Assembly: GCA_964536805.1 (NCBI GenBank)
Contig: CAZHYQ010000001.1
Coordinates: forward strand, 248,001-312,000
Source of the DNA: Longilinea sp964536805
GTDB lineage: Bacteria; Chloroflexota; Anaerolineae; Anaerolineales; Anaerolineaceae
Reading direction: 5' to 3'
Length of the DNA stretch: 64,000 nucleotides
The notes under the pieces were generated by a model. That model had not been told where the DNA came from and made no database searches. It saw only the letters and a list, made by a program, of their open reading frames with translations. The position numbers and the translations under genes are program-made. Positions 51,819-60,910 of the stretch are shown in pieces (position 1 is the stretch's first letter; every line of letters begins with the position of its first letter).

Positions 51819-53018
51819 TTATTCCAGCGGATTTTCCTGTGAAAAGCTAAAGGCTGCGGCTGCCATCAACGCAGCAGCGTTCGTCAGCGCCGCCTCATCA
51901 AAATCAAAACGCGGATGATGGTGACCGAAGGTCAGGCCTTTCACTGGATTTGCCGAACCAACGAAGAAATAGCATCCATGCCGGTCTCGCATCAAGAAAG
52001 CCATATCTTCAGACCCCGTGGTGCGAAATTCCGTATCCAGGGTAGCTGATGGCAGCACTTGCGGAACCAGACTCTGAATATGTTCCGTTACCCAGGGGTC
52101 ATTGACAACCGCTGGCGTGATGTCGTGGATGTCCACTTCGCCGCTGCATTCCATAGCCTGGCAGATAAACTCCACCTGCTGTTGCACGCGGGTAAGTACA
52201 CGGTCATGCGTCGCCTGATCATAGGTGCGGATGGAACCTGCCAATTCCACCTGCGATGGAATTACATTGTAGGTTTCGCCGCCGTGAATGCGCGACACGC
52301 TCAACACCGCCGATTCCATCGGAGGCACATTTCGTGAGACAATGTTTTGTAAAGCGCTGACCAGCAACGCCGCTGTCACGATGGGGTCGTGCGATTTTTC
52401 AGGCATGCCGCCATGCCCGCCTTTTCCAGTAATCCGGATGGCGAACATGTCAGCCCGAGCCATTACAGGTCCAGCAGTTACGCCTACCCACCCGAGAGGT
52501 TTTTCGTTCCACAAATGCATCGCCAGACAAAAATCTGGTGCCGGGTTTCGAAGCACGCCATCGGCGATGATTCGTTCTGCCCCGCCCAAGCCCTCTTCGG
52601 CAGGCTGGAAAACAAATTTGATCGTCCCGGCAATCTCTGCCTGATGCGCTTTTAGCAGACGTGCCACGGTTAAGCCAATGGCCACATGCCCATCATGACC
52701 GCAGGCGTGCATCACGCCGGGGTTCTGCGAAGCGTATTCTGCTCCTGTCTCCTCCTGAACCGGCAATGCGTCCATATCAAACCTCAATAAGACAACCGGG
52801 CCAGGTTTCTCCCCTTCCAACAAGGCAACAACCCCAGTGCCGCCCAAACCGGTGGTCACCTCCAGACCTTGAGCTGTCAATTCTCGCGCGATGATCCCGG
52901 CCGTCCGGACTTCCTGAAAGCCAATCTCAGGATGCTGGTGAAGATCCCGCCGCAGTTCACGGCTGTATGGAAATAACGCGGTTGCTTCAGTCAGAAAAAG
53001 GTTCGGCTGTGTTGTCAT
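51819..53018 (-). CDS. M20-family amidohydrolase
   Basis: 399 residues of the M20D (IAA-amino acid hydrolase/aminoacylase-like) group: RRDLHQHPEIGFQE, RFDMDALPVQE, HACGHDGH with the metal Cys/His, EEGLGGAE, and the late metal His in FGHHHPRFD. Cleaves an N-acyl amino acid or similar amide; substrate unknown. It overlaps the deacetylase gene by 4 bp (ATGA), so the two are co-translated. Confidence 0.94.
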   Translation of the reverse strand: MTTQPNLFLTEATALFPYSRELRRDLHQHPEIGFQEVRTAGIIARELTAQGLEVTTGLGGTGVVALLEGEKPGPVVLLRFDMDALPVQEETGAEYASQNPGVMHACGHDGHVAIGLTVARLLKAHQAEIAGTIKFVFQPAEEGLGGAERIIADGVLRNPAPDFCLAMHLWNEKPLGWVGVTAGPVMARADMFAIRITGKGGHGGMPEKSHDPIVTAALLVSALQNIVSRNVPPMESAVLSVSRIHGGETYNVIPSQVELAGSIRTYDQATHDRVLTRVQQQVEFICQAMECSGEVDIHDITPAVVNDPWVTEHIQSLVPQVLPSATLDTEFRTTGSEDMAFLMRDRHGCYFFVGSANPVKGLTFGHHHPRFDFDEAALTNAAALMAAAAFSFSQENPLE

Positions 53019-53740
53019 CGGATGAATATAATCCTCTTAAATTTCTCTTCATAGCGTGGATGATCCAGAGAGCTATCCGGCGTATGCCGGTTGCGCATGC
53101 GTTCATCTAATTTTGAATAATCTGGAATTTGACTGACATGCTCGTGGAGGGCTCTAATTTTTGTTGTCCAATGGCTGGTGACATCGATTGCAGTATTCGG
53201 CTGGGCTGTCAATGACATCCATACTTCTTTTACTGAATGCGGCAGCAACCCTTCATCGAACATTTCAGGAAAGAACATGGGACTGCCAGACCCGGGAAAT
53301 ACAGCATCGATCACAATTTGCCCAGCGGCGCGGTGATCGGGATGGTTAATATTATTATCTTTCGGAAAGTAATTTAAAGGGTCGCAGGTCACCAGGATAT
53401 CCGGTTTTACCTCCCGGATTACCCGCGTGACCGCCCGGCGTTCTTCCATTCCCGCCGTCAAACATCCATCAAGGAAATCGAGAAAGCGCACCTCTTCGAC
53501 ACCTAGGATCGCGGCTGCCGCACGTTGTTCTTTTTCACGCCGCAAAGAGAGTTCTTTCGGATCGATTTTCGGATCATTGGCGCCTTTGTCACCCCGCGTT
53601 AATAAACAATAGATAACCCGGTGGCCAGTTTGTGTCCACCGGGCAATCGTTGCGCCTAAAAAGAATTCAGGGTCATCCGGATGCGCCAGGATGATTAAAA
53701 TACTTTGCGGTTCTTCCCATCCCTCAGAAAAATCGGTCAT
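53015..53740 (-). CDS. PIG-L family N-acetyl-sugar deacetylase
   Basis: 241 residues with the zinc motif AHPDDPE at the start and the NHPDHRA/HxxH-like motif (about 134-140) characteristic of LmbE/PIG-L enzymes. Substrates in the family include GlcNAc-inositol and GlcNAc-malate in mycothiol and bacillithiol synthesis, but no partner gene for either pathway is nearby. It overlaps both neighbours by 4 bp. Confidence 0.93.
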   Translation of the reverse strand: MTDFSEGWEEPQSILIILAHPDDPEFFLGATIARWTQTGHRVIYCLLTRGDKGANDPKIDPKELSLRREKEQRAAAAILGVEEVRFLDFLDGCLTAGMEERRAVTRVIREVKPDILVTCDPLNYFPKDNNINHPDHRAAGQIVIDAVFPGSGSPMFFPEMFDEGLLPHSVKEVWMSLTAQPNTAIDVTSHWTTKIRALHEHVSQIPDYSKLDERMRNRHTPDSSLDHPRYEEKFKRIIFIR

Positions 53741-54663
53741 TCTTTCTTGGGCTCTCCATTTTTACCGCAGGTGCAGCCTTCGCCATCGGGACCGTTGCAA
53801 GGGTTTTGCGCTTTTTTCTGAAAATTTTCCAATTCGTCTGCCGGTTGAATATCGCTTTTCGGAAATTCGCGGTATCCCAATTCTGGCAGTTCAACCAGCA
53901 CGCCTTCGCGCAGCGGATAGACATCGATTACTTTGCCTTCACCTTGTGGCGTGATGACGCGTTTGTTTTTCTTGGGTAATTCCTGGCGGGCCTTTACGTA
54001 ATGCTCATATTCGTAGATCAAGCAGCAGCGCAGCCGGCCACACATACCGGTTATTTCGGAGGGGGTTAATGAGATGCCTTGCTCCTTGGCCATGCGGATC
54101 GAGATGGAGCTGAAATCAGTCAAAAACCTCGAGCAGCAGCGTGATTCCAACCCGCAGGCTCCCATTCCGCCAATTATCTTGGCAACATCCCGCGGACCGA
54201 TTTGCCGCAATTCTATCTGCGATTGGTTGTACAGGCGCTGCATATCCTGGCGCAGTGATTTTAGATCGACTTTTTCTTCACTTTCGGTACTGTAAAGAAT
54301 CGATAAACGGGAGCCGTCAAAATTGTATTCAGCGGCAACGATTTTCACGCCCTCAAGGCGTAATTCGGATGCGCGCGCCCGGCAGGAGATCAGCACTTCA
54401 ATCTCGCGTTGCTGCCAGGATTGCCGCAGCAGCAGGTCCCTTGGAGTCGCCCGGCGGTCCACTTGTTTCCACACGCCATCCGCCGGAATGGCAGGCTGGG
54501 CGACAATTTGGGCAATCTCGCCCAGTTGCCAGCCGCGGCTGGTTTCAACCACAACGACATCCCCCATTTGCAGATCCTGCAAACGGCTGGCATCGAAATG
54601 ATATATTTTTCCGACTTTCGAGAAACGCACGCCGACAACAAAGGGCTGTGCAGAAGGTTCCAT
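53737..54663 (-). CDS. PSP1 domain protein, RicT/YaaT family
   Basis: 308 residues matching RicT: VGVRFSKVGKIYHFD at the N-terminus, the PSP1 domain, and the Cys cluster GACGLESRCCSRFL...GMCGRLRCCLIYEYE. RicT takes part in RNA maturation and biofilm control in Bacillus and binds Fe-S clusters with its partners. The C-terminus has an additional Cys-rich tail (PCNGPDGEGCTCG). It sits 4 bp downstream of mrp. Confidence 0.93.
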   Translation of the reverse strand: MEPSAQPFVVGVRFSKVGKIYHFDASRLQDLQMGDVVVVETSRGWQLGEIAQIVAQPAIPADGVWKQVDRRATPRDLLLRQSWQQREIEVLISCRARASELRLEGVKIVAAEYNFDGSRLSILYSTESEEKVDLKSLRQDMQRLYNQSQIELRQIGPRDVAKIIGGMGACGLESRCCSRFLTDFSSISIRMAKEQGISLTPSEITGMCGRLRCCLIYEYEHYVKARQELPKKNKRVITPQGEGKVIDVYPLREGVLVELPELGYREFPKSDIQPADELENFQKKAQNPCNGPDGEGCTCGKNGEPKKE

Positions 54664-54667
54664 ATGT

Positions 54668-55741
54668 TTAACCTATGATGTTGATTGAAACAGGTGGTTG
54701 GTTCTGGAAAGCATTGATTGAAAGTTGCGCAGCCAATTGCCCGGCAAGTGCCCGTAACGCGTTGGCAGGAGCCGATTGAGGCTGGCTTATGATGACAGGT
54801 TTGCCTTCATCACCCCCAGCCCGCACTGAAGCATCCATCGGGATTGCGCCAAGAAATGGCACGCCTTCATTATGCGCCAACAATTCGCCGCCGCCTTTTC
54901 CAAACACCTCCAGGCGCGTACCATCGGGTAGTTCAAGGTAACTCATATTCTCAATTACACCCAAGATTGGCACGTTCAATTCCTTAAACATGGCCAAGCC
55001 GCGTGCTGCGTCTTCGACAGAAACCATTTGCGGAAGCGTGACAATCACCCCCCCGCTTAAAGGCAGACTCTGAGCCAGGCTTAATTGGGCATCGCCAGTG
55101 CCTGGCGGTAGATCAATGATCAGGTAATCCAATTCGCCCCAGGCGACATCAGCCAGAAATTGGCGGATTGCCGAATGAAGCATCGGGCCGCGCCAGATGA
55201 GCGGTTTTCCGGGCGGAACCAGGAAACCGATCGACATCATTTTGACGCCGTAGGTCTCAGCCGGGGTGATTTTTCCATTATCGAAGGGCGGAAGGTGATC
55301 AACGCCCATCATCGTGGGCACATTTGGCCCGTAGATATCCGCGTCCAGCAAACCAACCTTGGCGCCAGACTGCGCTAAAGCGACTGCCAGGTTGACGGCA
55401 ACAGTGGTTTTACCAACGCCGCCTTTTCCAGAAGCAACGGCAACTGCATTTTTCACCGGAAGACTCATCATTCCGCGCGATTTTCCATCGGATTGGACGT
55501 TGGATCCCATGCGGATCTCCACAGTATTTACACCCGGCACCGATAACACAGCCTCGCGGGCTTCTTTTTCAATTCTTGATCTTAATGGACAGGCTGGCGT
55601 GGTGAGGATAATTTCAAAATTCACCTTGCCGTCTTCTATTTCCAAACCTTGGATCATATTCAGCGTAACTAAATCTTTATGAAGCTCAGGTTCCTGAACC
55701 GTACTTAAAGCCGCCAGGATGGCTTCGGCATTGACAGGCAT
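54668..55741 (-). CDS. mrp: Mrp/NBP35 family iron-sulfur carrier ATPase
   Basis: 357 residues: an N-terminal MIP18/DUF59 domain (about 1-80) then a P-loop ATPase with the deviant Walker A SGKGGVGKT, DADIYGPN, and DLPPGTGDAQLS. No CxxC pair near the C-terminus is seen, whereas many Mrp proteins have one. Members deliver Fe-S clusters to apo-proteins. Being in the nuo operon suggests a role in loading complex I clusters (inference). AAAGGAT precedes the ATG. Confidence 0.94.
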   Translation of the reverse strand: MPVNAEAILAALSTVQEPELHKDLVTLNMIQGLEIEDGKVNFEIILTTPACPLRSRIEKEAREAVLSVPGVNTVEIRMGSNVQSDGKSRGMMSLPVKNAVAVASGKGGVGKTTVAVNLAVALAQSGAKVGLLDADIYGPNVPTMMGVDHLPPFDNGKITPAETYGVKMMSIGFLVPPGKPLIWRGPMLHSAIRQFLADVAWGELDYLIIDLPPGTGDAQLSLAQSLPLSGGVIVTLPQMVSVEDAARGLAMFKELNVPILGVIENMSYLELPDGTRLEVFGKGGGELLAHNEGVPFLGAIPMDASVRAGGDEGKPVIISQPQSAPANALRALAGQLAAQLSINAFQNQPPVSINIIG

Positions 55742-55790
55742 TATTTAAATCCTTTCGTACCTATAATTCTAACCGATGTTCCGCTAAAGG

Positions 55791-56111
55791 TTAACCTTTC
55801 CGAAAATGGTTCTCCACATCCACGCGGTATTGAGCGAATTGTTCAATTAAATCTTCATCGCTTCCCCGGTACCTGCGGACGGTTAACCGCGCACATTGCG
55901 TGCAGCCGCGCATGGCTCTAAAAGAATCGGAATTGCAGGCCACGCATCCACCCAATTTAACCATCATCAGAACAAAGGCAGATTGATCGCGGATTTCCGC
56001 GAAATCATTGCTGACGTTCTCCACCAATTGCGCCCACAATTCACCCCGCGCATCCTTCAAACTTTCAGCTACGCGCATTGGAAACATTAATTCAGTATCG
56101 GCATTATACAT
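55791..56111 (-). CDS. Small Cys-containing protein in the nuo operon, unknown function
   Basis: 106 residues that I do not recognise. A mostly helical, acidic N-terminus leads to two CxxC motifs (GGCVACN at about 55-60 and GCTQCA at about 69-74), then an acidic helix. The two pairs could bind zinc or an Fe-S cluster. It lies between nuoI (14 bp) and mrp (49 bp), so a role in Fe-S or complex I assembly is plausible but unproven. Confidence 0.78.
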   Translation of the reverse strand: MYNADTELMFPMRVAESLKDARGELWAQLVENVSNDFAEIRDQSAFVLMMVKLGGCVACNSDSFRAMRGCTQCARLTVRRYRGSDEDLIEQFAQYRVDVENHFRKG

Positions 56112-56125
56112 TTTTAATCTCGCAA

Positions 56126-56746
56126 TCAGGCTTTCGGCTTCGCTTTTTCTGCCCTGGCGGCATCTTCGAGCGCAGCAACAGTTGGGCGGATACTGGCGTA
56201 ATAGGCTGCCGATTTCATCAGTTTTTCCAGGTTGTACAGGTGCGCCTCTCCACGGTTGTAGCTTGAAAGTTCAAAATCATGATCCATCTTGATAGCATCG
56301 AATGGGCAGTATTCAGCACAGAAACCGCAATTCATGCAAATATCCATATCGATGCTGAACTCAGATGGATGCGGGCTTGGCTTTCCGGTAACCGGATCGG
56401 TCGCGCGGTTGATCCAGATGCACTGCGGCGGACAAACTTTTGCGCAAATGCCGCACGCGGTACAACGAAGGTTCTTTTCACCATTTTCGCCTTCGTCATA
56501 CACCAAGAAAGGCAAAACACGGAATTCTTCCGGCAGAGGAAGTCTTTCCTCGGGGTATTGAATGGTGAATATTCCGTCGGTATCCGCCTGGCGGCGTTCC
56601 TCAATACCCTCAGCTGTGTTGTAGCGTTTCTTCCCTTTTTTGATATCGGTTATATAAGTCTGAAAGAAATGGCTCAGTGTAACGCCCAGACCGCGAATTA
56701 CTCCGAAACGGTAGTTGAAGTTTTTCATGCTTTCCTCTATACCCAT
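56126..56746 (-). CDS. nuoI: NADH-quinone oxidoreductase subunit I
   Basis: 206 residues with two 4Fe-4S motifs, CTACGICAKVCPPQC and CMNCGFCAEYCPFDA, spaced as in NuoI (clusters N6a and N6b). It carries electrons to NuoB in complex I. The C-terminus extends by an Ala/Lys-rich tail. The gene follows nuoCD by 2 bp. Confidence 0.95.
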   Translation of the reverse strand: MGIEESMKNFNYRFGVIRGLGVTLSHFFQTYITDIKKGKKRYNTAEGIEERRQADTDGIFTIQYPEERLPLPEEFRVLPFLVYDEGENGEKNLRCTACGICAKVCPPQCIWINRATDPVTGKPSPHPSEFSIDMDICMNCGFCAEYCPFDAIKMDHDFELSSYNRGEAHLYNLEKLMKSAAYYASIRPTVAALEDAARAEKAKPKA

Positions 56747-56748
56747 CT

Positions 56749-58491
56749 TTAGCGGTCCACTTCGCCTAAAACGATATCGATTGCCCCTAAAATGACCACC
56801 ACGTCCGCCACCTTCTCCCCCCTGCTCATGGGAGCCAGAGAAGTGAGATTAATAAAAGTTGGGGCGCGCACATGATACCTGGCCGGGTTTGGTTTTCCAT
56901 TGGAGACGACATAAAAACCCATCTCACCCTTCGGTCCCTCAACCCGCCCGTAGGATTCACCGGCAGGCACGCGTACCTGGTAGGCTGGCTTTCCAGTCAT
57001 GATCGGACCAGTCGGAATATCCCTTAAGGCTTGTTTTATGATCCGGATGCTCTGTCGAATTTCTTCCATCCTCACCAGGTAGCGGTCATAAATGTCGCCG
57101 TGGTTTCCCGTGACCACATCGAATTCGAAACGATCATAGATACTGTAAGGATCTGCGCGGCGCACATCGTAAGGCACTCCCGATGCTCGCAGAATGGGGC
57201 CGGCTGCTGATAGGGAAATGGCTTGCTCGGCGGTTAAAACGCCCACGCCTTCGCACCGCGACCGGAGAATTTCATTATTGGTAAGGTAGGCGTCAATGCT
57301 TTCCAGTTTACGAGGAAGCCGGTCATAAACAAGATCGTGAACCTTCTTAAGGATGGAATCGGTGACATCCCGCACAACGCCGCCAAAGCGGAAGTAGTTG
57401 CACATCATGCGCGAACCAGATACTTCTTCAAAAATGTCCAGAATCAATTCGCGTTCTTCAATGGAATAGAGTGATGGCGTGAAATATGCCCCCAGGTCAT
57501 TAAGCAAGAACCCGGTTGCAAAGAAATGGTTCATAATACGGGTAAGCTCGGCCATGATCACCCGGATGTAATCAGCCCGTTCAGGAACCTGTACCCCCAT
57601 CAACTTCTCGACCGCCAGGGCATAAGCAAAATTGTTACTCATCGAGGTGATGTAATCAAGCCGGTCGGTGAACGGCATGTTTTGCAGGAAGGTATTGCGC
57701 TCGGCAATTTTTTCATGGTTGCGGTGCAAATACCCCATCACCGGTTTCAAATCGATGATTGTCTCACCTTCCAGCGAAACCACCATGCGGAAAACGCCGT
57801 GGGTGGAGGGGTGTTGCGGCCCCATGTTGACAACCAGTTGATCGGTTTTAAATTCTTCGGAAGGTGCTTTTTTCACCAATCCAGCGTAAAGCAACGTGTC
57901 TTGATCCGGCGTCCAATGGTCCGGATCGAATCCTTCGGGATATTGAACATTATCATCAAACGGATTTTGTTGATCGATGAAGACCGGTTTTCCTTCCGGC
58001 CAGCGGCTCTTATAAGGTTTGACATCCTCTTCATAGAATGGTTCCTTCCAATCCTTGCGAAGCGGATGTCCTTCAAAACCTTCCCACATCAGGATGCGGC
58101 GTAAATCAGGATGACCCTCGAAGCGAATTCCTAGCAGATCCCAGACCTCGCGCTCCTGGAAATCGGCACCCGGGTACAATCCAACCAGTGAAGGCACCAC
58201 CGCGTCAGTACGCGGTACCTGGACTTTATAATTGAGCGCTGGTCCGCCAATTGTCTTATAGGTATAATAAACGACCTCAAAAAAGCCCTCATCCAGATAA
58301 TCCGCCGCGGTAACCATCGATAAATAATCGAAGCCGTATTCATCCCGCATGGTACGGGCAAATTCGAGCAGGTGTTCTCGCTGTACGATAAATCCGGAAT
58401 AACCCGCGCGTTGATCCGCCTTGATCCAATCCGCGGGAAATTGTTCGGGTAACTTTTCAATCGGGTTTGTGAGGATCTCATCAGTCATCAT
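56749..58491 (-). CDS. nuoCD: Fused NADH-quinone oxidoreductase subunits C and D
   Basis: 580 residues. The NuoC part (about 1-190) has LLGIRFEGHPDLRRIL and the NuoD part (about 205-580) has NMGPQHPSTHGV, KIAERNTF, the quinone-site residues of GYLHRNHEK, and the C-terminal ending LGEVDR. The C-D fusion is known in several phyla. With NuoB and NuoI it makes the quinone-reducing connecting part of complex I. It starts 7 bp after nuoB. Confidence 0.95.
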   Translation of the reverse strand: MMTDEILTNPIEKLPEQFPADWIKADQRAGYSGFIVQREHLLEFARTMRDEYGFDYLSMVTAADYLDEGFFEVVYYTYKTIGGPALNYKVQVPRTDAVVPSLVGLYPGADFQEREVWDLLGIRFEGHPDLRRILMWEGFEGHPLRKDWKEPFYEEDVKPYKSRWPEGKPVFIDQQNPFDDNVQYPEGFDPDHWTPDQDTLLYAGLVKKAPSEEFKTDQLVVNMGPQHPSTHGVFRMVVSLEGETIIDLKPVMGYLHRNHEKIAERNTFLQNMPFTDRLDYITSMSNNFAYALAVEKLMGVQVPERADYIRVIMAELTRIMNHFFATGFLLNDLGAYFTPSLYSIEERELILDIFEEVSGSRMMCNYFRFGGVVRDVTDSILKKVHDLVYDRLPRKLESIDAYLTNNEILRSRCEGVGVLTAEQAISLSAAGPILRASGVPYDVRRADPYSIYDRFEFDVVTGNHGDIYDRYLVRMEEIRQSIRIIKQALRDIPTGPIMTGKPAYQVRVPAGESYGRVEGPKGEMGFYVVSNGKPNPARYHVRAPTFINLTSLAPMSRGEKVADVVVILGAIDIVLGEVDR

Positions 58492-58498
58492 TCATCTC

Positions 58499-59191
58499 CT
58501 ACGCCGCGGCTTCCGAATCCTCTGCCGGTTTATCAGCGTCGCTGCCGGTCAAGATCTCTTGTTCATCTGGTTCTAGGGCTGGTTTCGATTTTTCACGAAT
58601 CAGGGCTGTTTTCCGGATGTCAATTAAATCGGGGCCTAAAACTGGCACGGGAATCGGTTCGCTGGCGCCTTTCTGATACCAGGAAACCGTCTTCAGCGAT
58701 TCTCCTTCAATTTTCTTCTGCAAGGTAATTAAACCGTGCAACAGCGCTTGCGGTGTGGGAGGGCAGCCAGGAATGTATACATCGACCGGAATAAATTTGT
58801 CAACGCCGGCCACCACGTTGTATCCCCCTTTGAAGGGTCCTCCGCTGGAGGCGCATGCACCCATGGCAATGACGTATTTTGGTTCCGGCATCTGGTTATA
58901 CAACCGTACAATTTGCGGGATCATCTTTTTGGTCACCGTGCCGGAAACAAGCATCACATCGCTCTGGCGGGGGCTCGGGCGCATCACCTCCATGCCAAAG
59001 CGCGCCAGATCATAACGGCTGGCAGCCGTGGCAATCATTTCGATGGCGCAGCAAGCCAGGCCAAACATCATCGGCCAGATGGAATTCAAGCGGCTCCAGT
59101 TATAAATTCGGTCAAGCGTCGTTAATGAAACTTGACTCTGCAGTTCATCTGGCACCTGATATTCCGGTTTCGTCAGTCCTTCAGAACTCAT
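58499..59191 (-). CDS. nuoB: NADH-quinone oxidoreductase subunit B
   Basis: 230 residues with the N2 cluster ligands: GLACCAIEM near residue 45, GACASSGG and PGCPPTP. It forms the terminal Fe-S cluster donating to quinone. The C-terminus has an extra acidic tail of about 45 residues. It is the first gene of the operon; no nuoA lies upstream. AAAGGTG precedes the ATG. Confidence 0.95.
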   Translation of the reverse strand: MSSEGLTKPEYQVPDELQSQVSLTTLDRIYNWSRLNSIWPMMFGLACCAIEMIATAASRYDLARFGMEVMRPSPRQSDVMLVSGTVTKKMIPQIVRLYNQMPEPKYVIAMGACASSGGPFKGGYNVVAGVDKFIPVDVYIPGCPPTPQALLHGLITLQKKIEGESLKTVSWYQKGASEPIPVPVLGPDLIDIRKTALIREKSKPALEPDEQEILTGSDADKPAEDSEAAA

Positions 59192-59248
59192 ATTGCACCT
59201 TTTATATTGTTGGGGATTTCAAAAAATGATTTCGAAGAGACAACCTTA

Positions 59249-59276
59249 ATTTTACCCCGGCTCAAGGATGTGTCAA
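59249..59276 (-). promoter_or_regulatory. Strong predicted promoter of the nuoB operon
   Basis: On the minus strand a perfect TTGACA (59271-59276), a 16-bp spacer and TAAAAT (59249-59254) predict a start near 59242, giving a leader of about 50 nt. Confidence 0.75.
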
Positions 59277-59297
59277 GCAAACATTAAGATAAAACCT

Positions 59298-59328
59298 ATT
59301 ATCATAATTCTGAAAAAACCAGTACAAT
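59298..59328 (+). promoter_or_regulatory. Promoter and 11-bp palindrome of the divergent regulator
   Basis: TACAAT (59323-59328) lies exactly where the transcript would start at the ATG of the regulator gene (leaderless). The palindrome ATTATCATAAT (59298-59308) covers its -35 area and is a candidate operator between the two divergent promoters. Confidence 0.45.
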
Positions 59329-59334
59329 ACATTC

Positions 59335-59955
59335 ATGACCACTACCACCCGTGATCGGATTCTTGAAACAATCTCGCAATCCCAAACGGTTACCGTGTCT
59401 GACCTTAGCAAAAAATTACATACCACCGTAGCCAACGTCCGTTACCATCTCGATCCTCTTATCGAGGACAATCTAATCGAAAAGATTCCGCCGCAAACAG
59501 CCGGAGTGCAACGCGGCCGCCCTGCCAGCCGATTCCGGTTAAGTGAAAAATCCAAACCGAATGACTTGGCGCAATTATCATCAGATCTGCTATCGATCCT
59601 GATGGATTCTACCCGTAGCCCGGAAGGACGGGCGAACAGTATCACTCAAATCGCACGCATACGCAGCCAAGGGGTAAACACCCTTGGTAAGGCAACGCAG
59701 CGCCTTATCCAGACCATTGATTACCTCAATCGGCATGCATACCGCGCCAGGTGGGAAGCGCACCGGAGTGGGCCTGAGGTCCGTTTTGGTAATTGTCCAT
59801 TCGCCGCTATCCTGCCTGACCATCCTGAACTATGCGAGGTCGATCGCCGCATGCTTGAGGAACTGCTTAATGTGCATGTTTCGATTCTGGAATGCTATCA
59901 GGCTGCTTCCGGAATTCCTGCAGCCTGCATATTTGCGCTAACCTTCACCCAGTAG
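59335..59955 (+). CDS. Winged-helix regulator with SufR-like four-Cys C-terminus
   Basis: 206 residues. The N-terminal DNA-binding helix-turn-helix is at about 5-55 (VSDLSKKLHTTVANVRYHLD). The C-terminal part has Cys154 (NCPF), Cys167 (ELC), Cys187 and Cys198, with PELCEVDRRMLEELLN resembling the Fe-S ligand region of SufR-type repressors. It is transcribed divergently from nuoB, so it may sense Fe-S status and control the nuo operon (inference). ATG at 59335 has no ribosome binding site. Confidence 0.88.
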   Translation: MTTTTRDRILETISQSQTVTVSDLSKKLHTTVANVRYHLDPLIEDNLIEKIPPQTAGVQRGRPASRFRLSEKSKPNDLAQLSSDLLSILMDSTRSPEGRANSITQIARIRSQGVNTLGKATQRLIQTIDYLNRHAYRARWEAHRSGPEVRFGNCPFAAILPDHPELCEVDRRMLEELLNVHVSILECYQAASGIPAACIFALTFTQ

Positions 59956-59980
59956 TAGTCGATTGAATTAAGGAAACGGT

Positions 59981-60910
59981 GTGATTGAAAAACAAACGGT
60001 AAGATTGAATAGATGGCAGGCTGATGGCGTCTTGTTAATGACGGCGGCAGTTTGGGGTGGCGGATTTACAGCGCAACGCGTGGCAGCACTACATTTGGGT
60101 CCATTAATGATTAATGGAATACGTTTCCTCCTGGCAGCTGCTGTATTATTGCCGCTCGTCCGGTTTAACATAAACATTTCAAAGAAGGACCTGCCAGGTG
60201 TCATTCTGGCGGGAATCTTGCTCAGCCTGGCGTCTAATCTGCAACAACTCGGGCTGCGCTTTACCACGGCAGGGAATGCTGGATTCATCACTGGTCTTTA
60301 TGTAATTCTGGTTCCCATTTTGCTATGGATTTTCTGGCGCGAACGCGTTCGATGGGCCATTATCACTGCGACTGGATTAGCCGTAATTGGCATGTTTTTC
60401 ATAAACGCTGAGGGTATTTTCCGTTTTTCAATCGGCGATTTATATGAGCTTTTTGGGGTTGTTTTTTGGGCATTGCACGTTATTATTATTGGAATAATGG
60501 TGCGCAAAATGGATGTCCTTGCTTTTTCAATTGGTCAATTTGGCGTTTGTGGTATATTGAATCTGTCATTCGGACTGTCTATTGAGCCGCATCAACTTTC
60601 TTCCATAATTGCATCTGGCTGGGCGCTGCTGTACGCCGGGATCATTTCCGGCGGCATCGGGTACACCCTTCAAGCACTCGGTCAGAAGTTCTCTCCCTCC
60701 AGCGACGCAGCTTTGATTTTAAGTTTGGAAGCCGTCTTTGCTGCAATGTTTGGTTTCTTATTTCTGCAGGAGAAGGCAACAACTCCGCAGATATTTGGCT
60801 ACGTATTAATTTTTTCTGCTGTGGTTCTTGCCCAATTTTTTCGCCATGGCAAATCCGAATCAGCAGAATCCACCAAAGATACTTTACCGATTGTTCAGGA
60901 TCTATCATGA
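59981..60910 (+). CDS. EamA/DMT-family transporter
   Basis: 309 residues with ten predicted membrane helices in two EamA repeats (AAVWGGGFTAQRVA in the first; LQALGQKFSPSSDAALILSLEAVFAAMFG in the second). It is a drug/metabolite exporter-type carrier; substrate unknown. The start is GTG at 59981, supported by AAGGAAA. The stop overlaps the HD-GYP gene start (ATGA). Confidence 0.93.
   Translation: MIEKQTVRLNRWQADGVLLMTAAVWGGGFTAQRVAALHLGPLMINGIRFLLAAAVLLPLVRFNINISKKDLPGVILAGILLSLASNLQQLGLRFTTAGNAGFITGLYVILVPILLWIFWRERVRWAIITATGLAVIGMFFINAEGIFRFSIGDLYELFGVVFWALHVIIIGIMVRKMDVLAFSIGQFGVCGILNLSFGLSIEPHQLSSIIASGWALLYAGIISGGIGYTLQALGQKFSPSSDAALILSLEAVFAAMFGFLFLQEKATTPQIFGYVLIFSAVVLAQFFRHGKSESAESTKDTLPIVQDLS

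Noticed and set aside
57526..58104. Plus-strand open frame of 192 codons inside nuoCD
   Set aside because: Antisense to nuoCD and without domain features.
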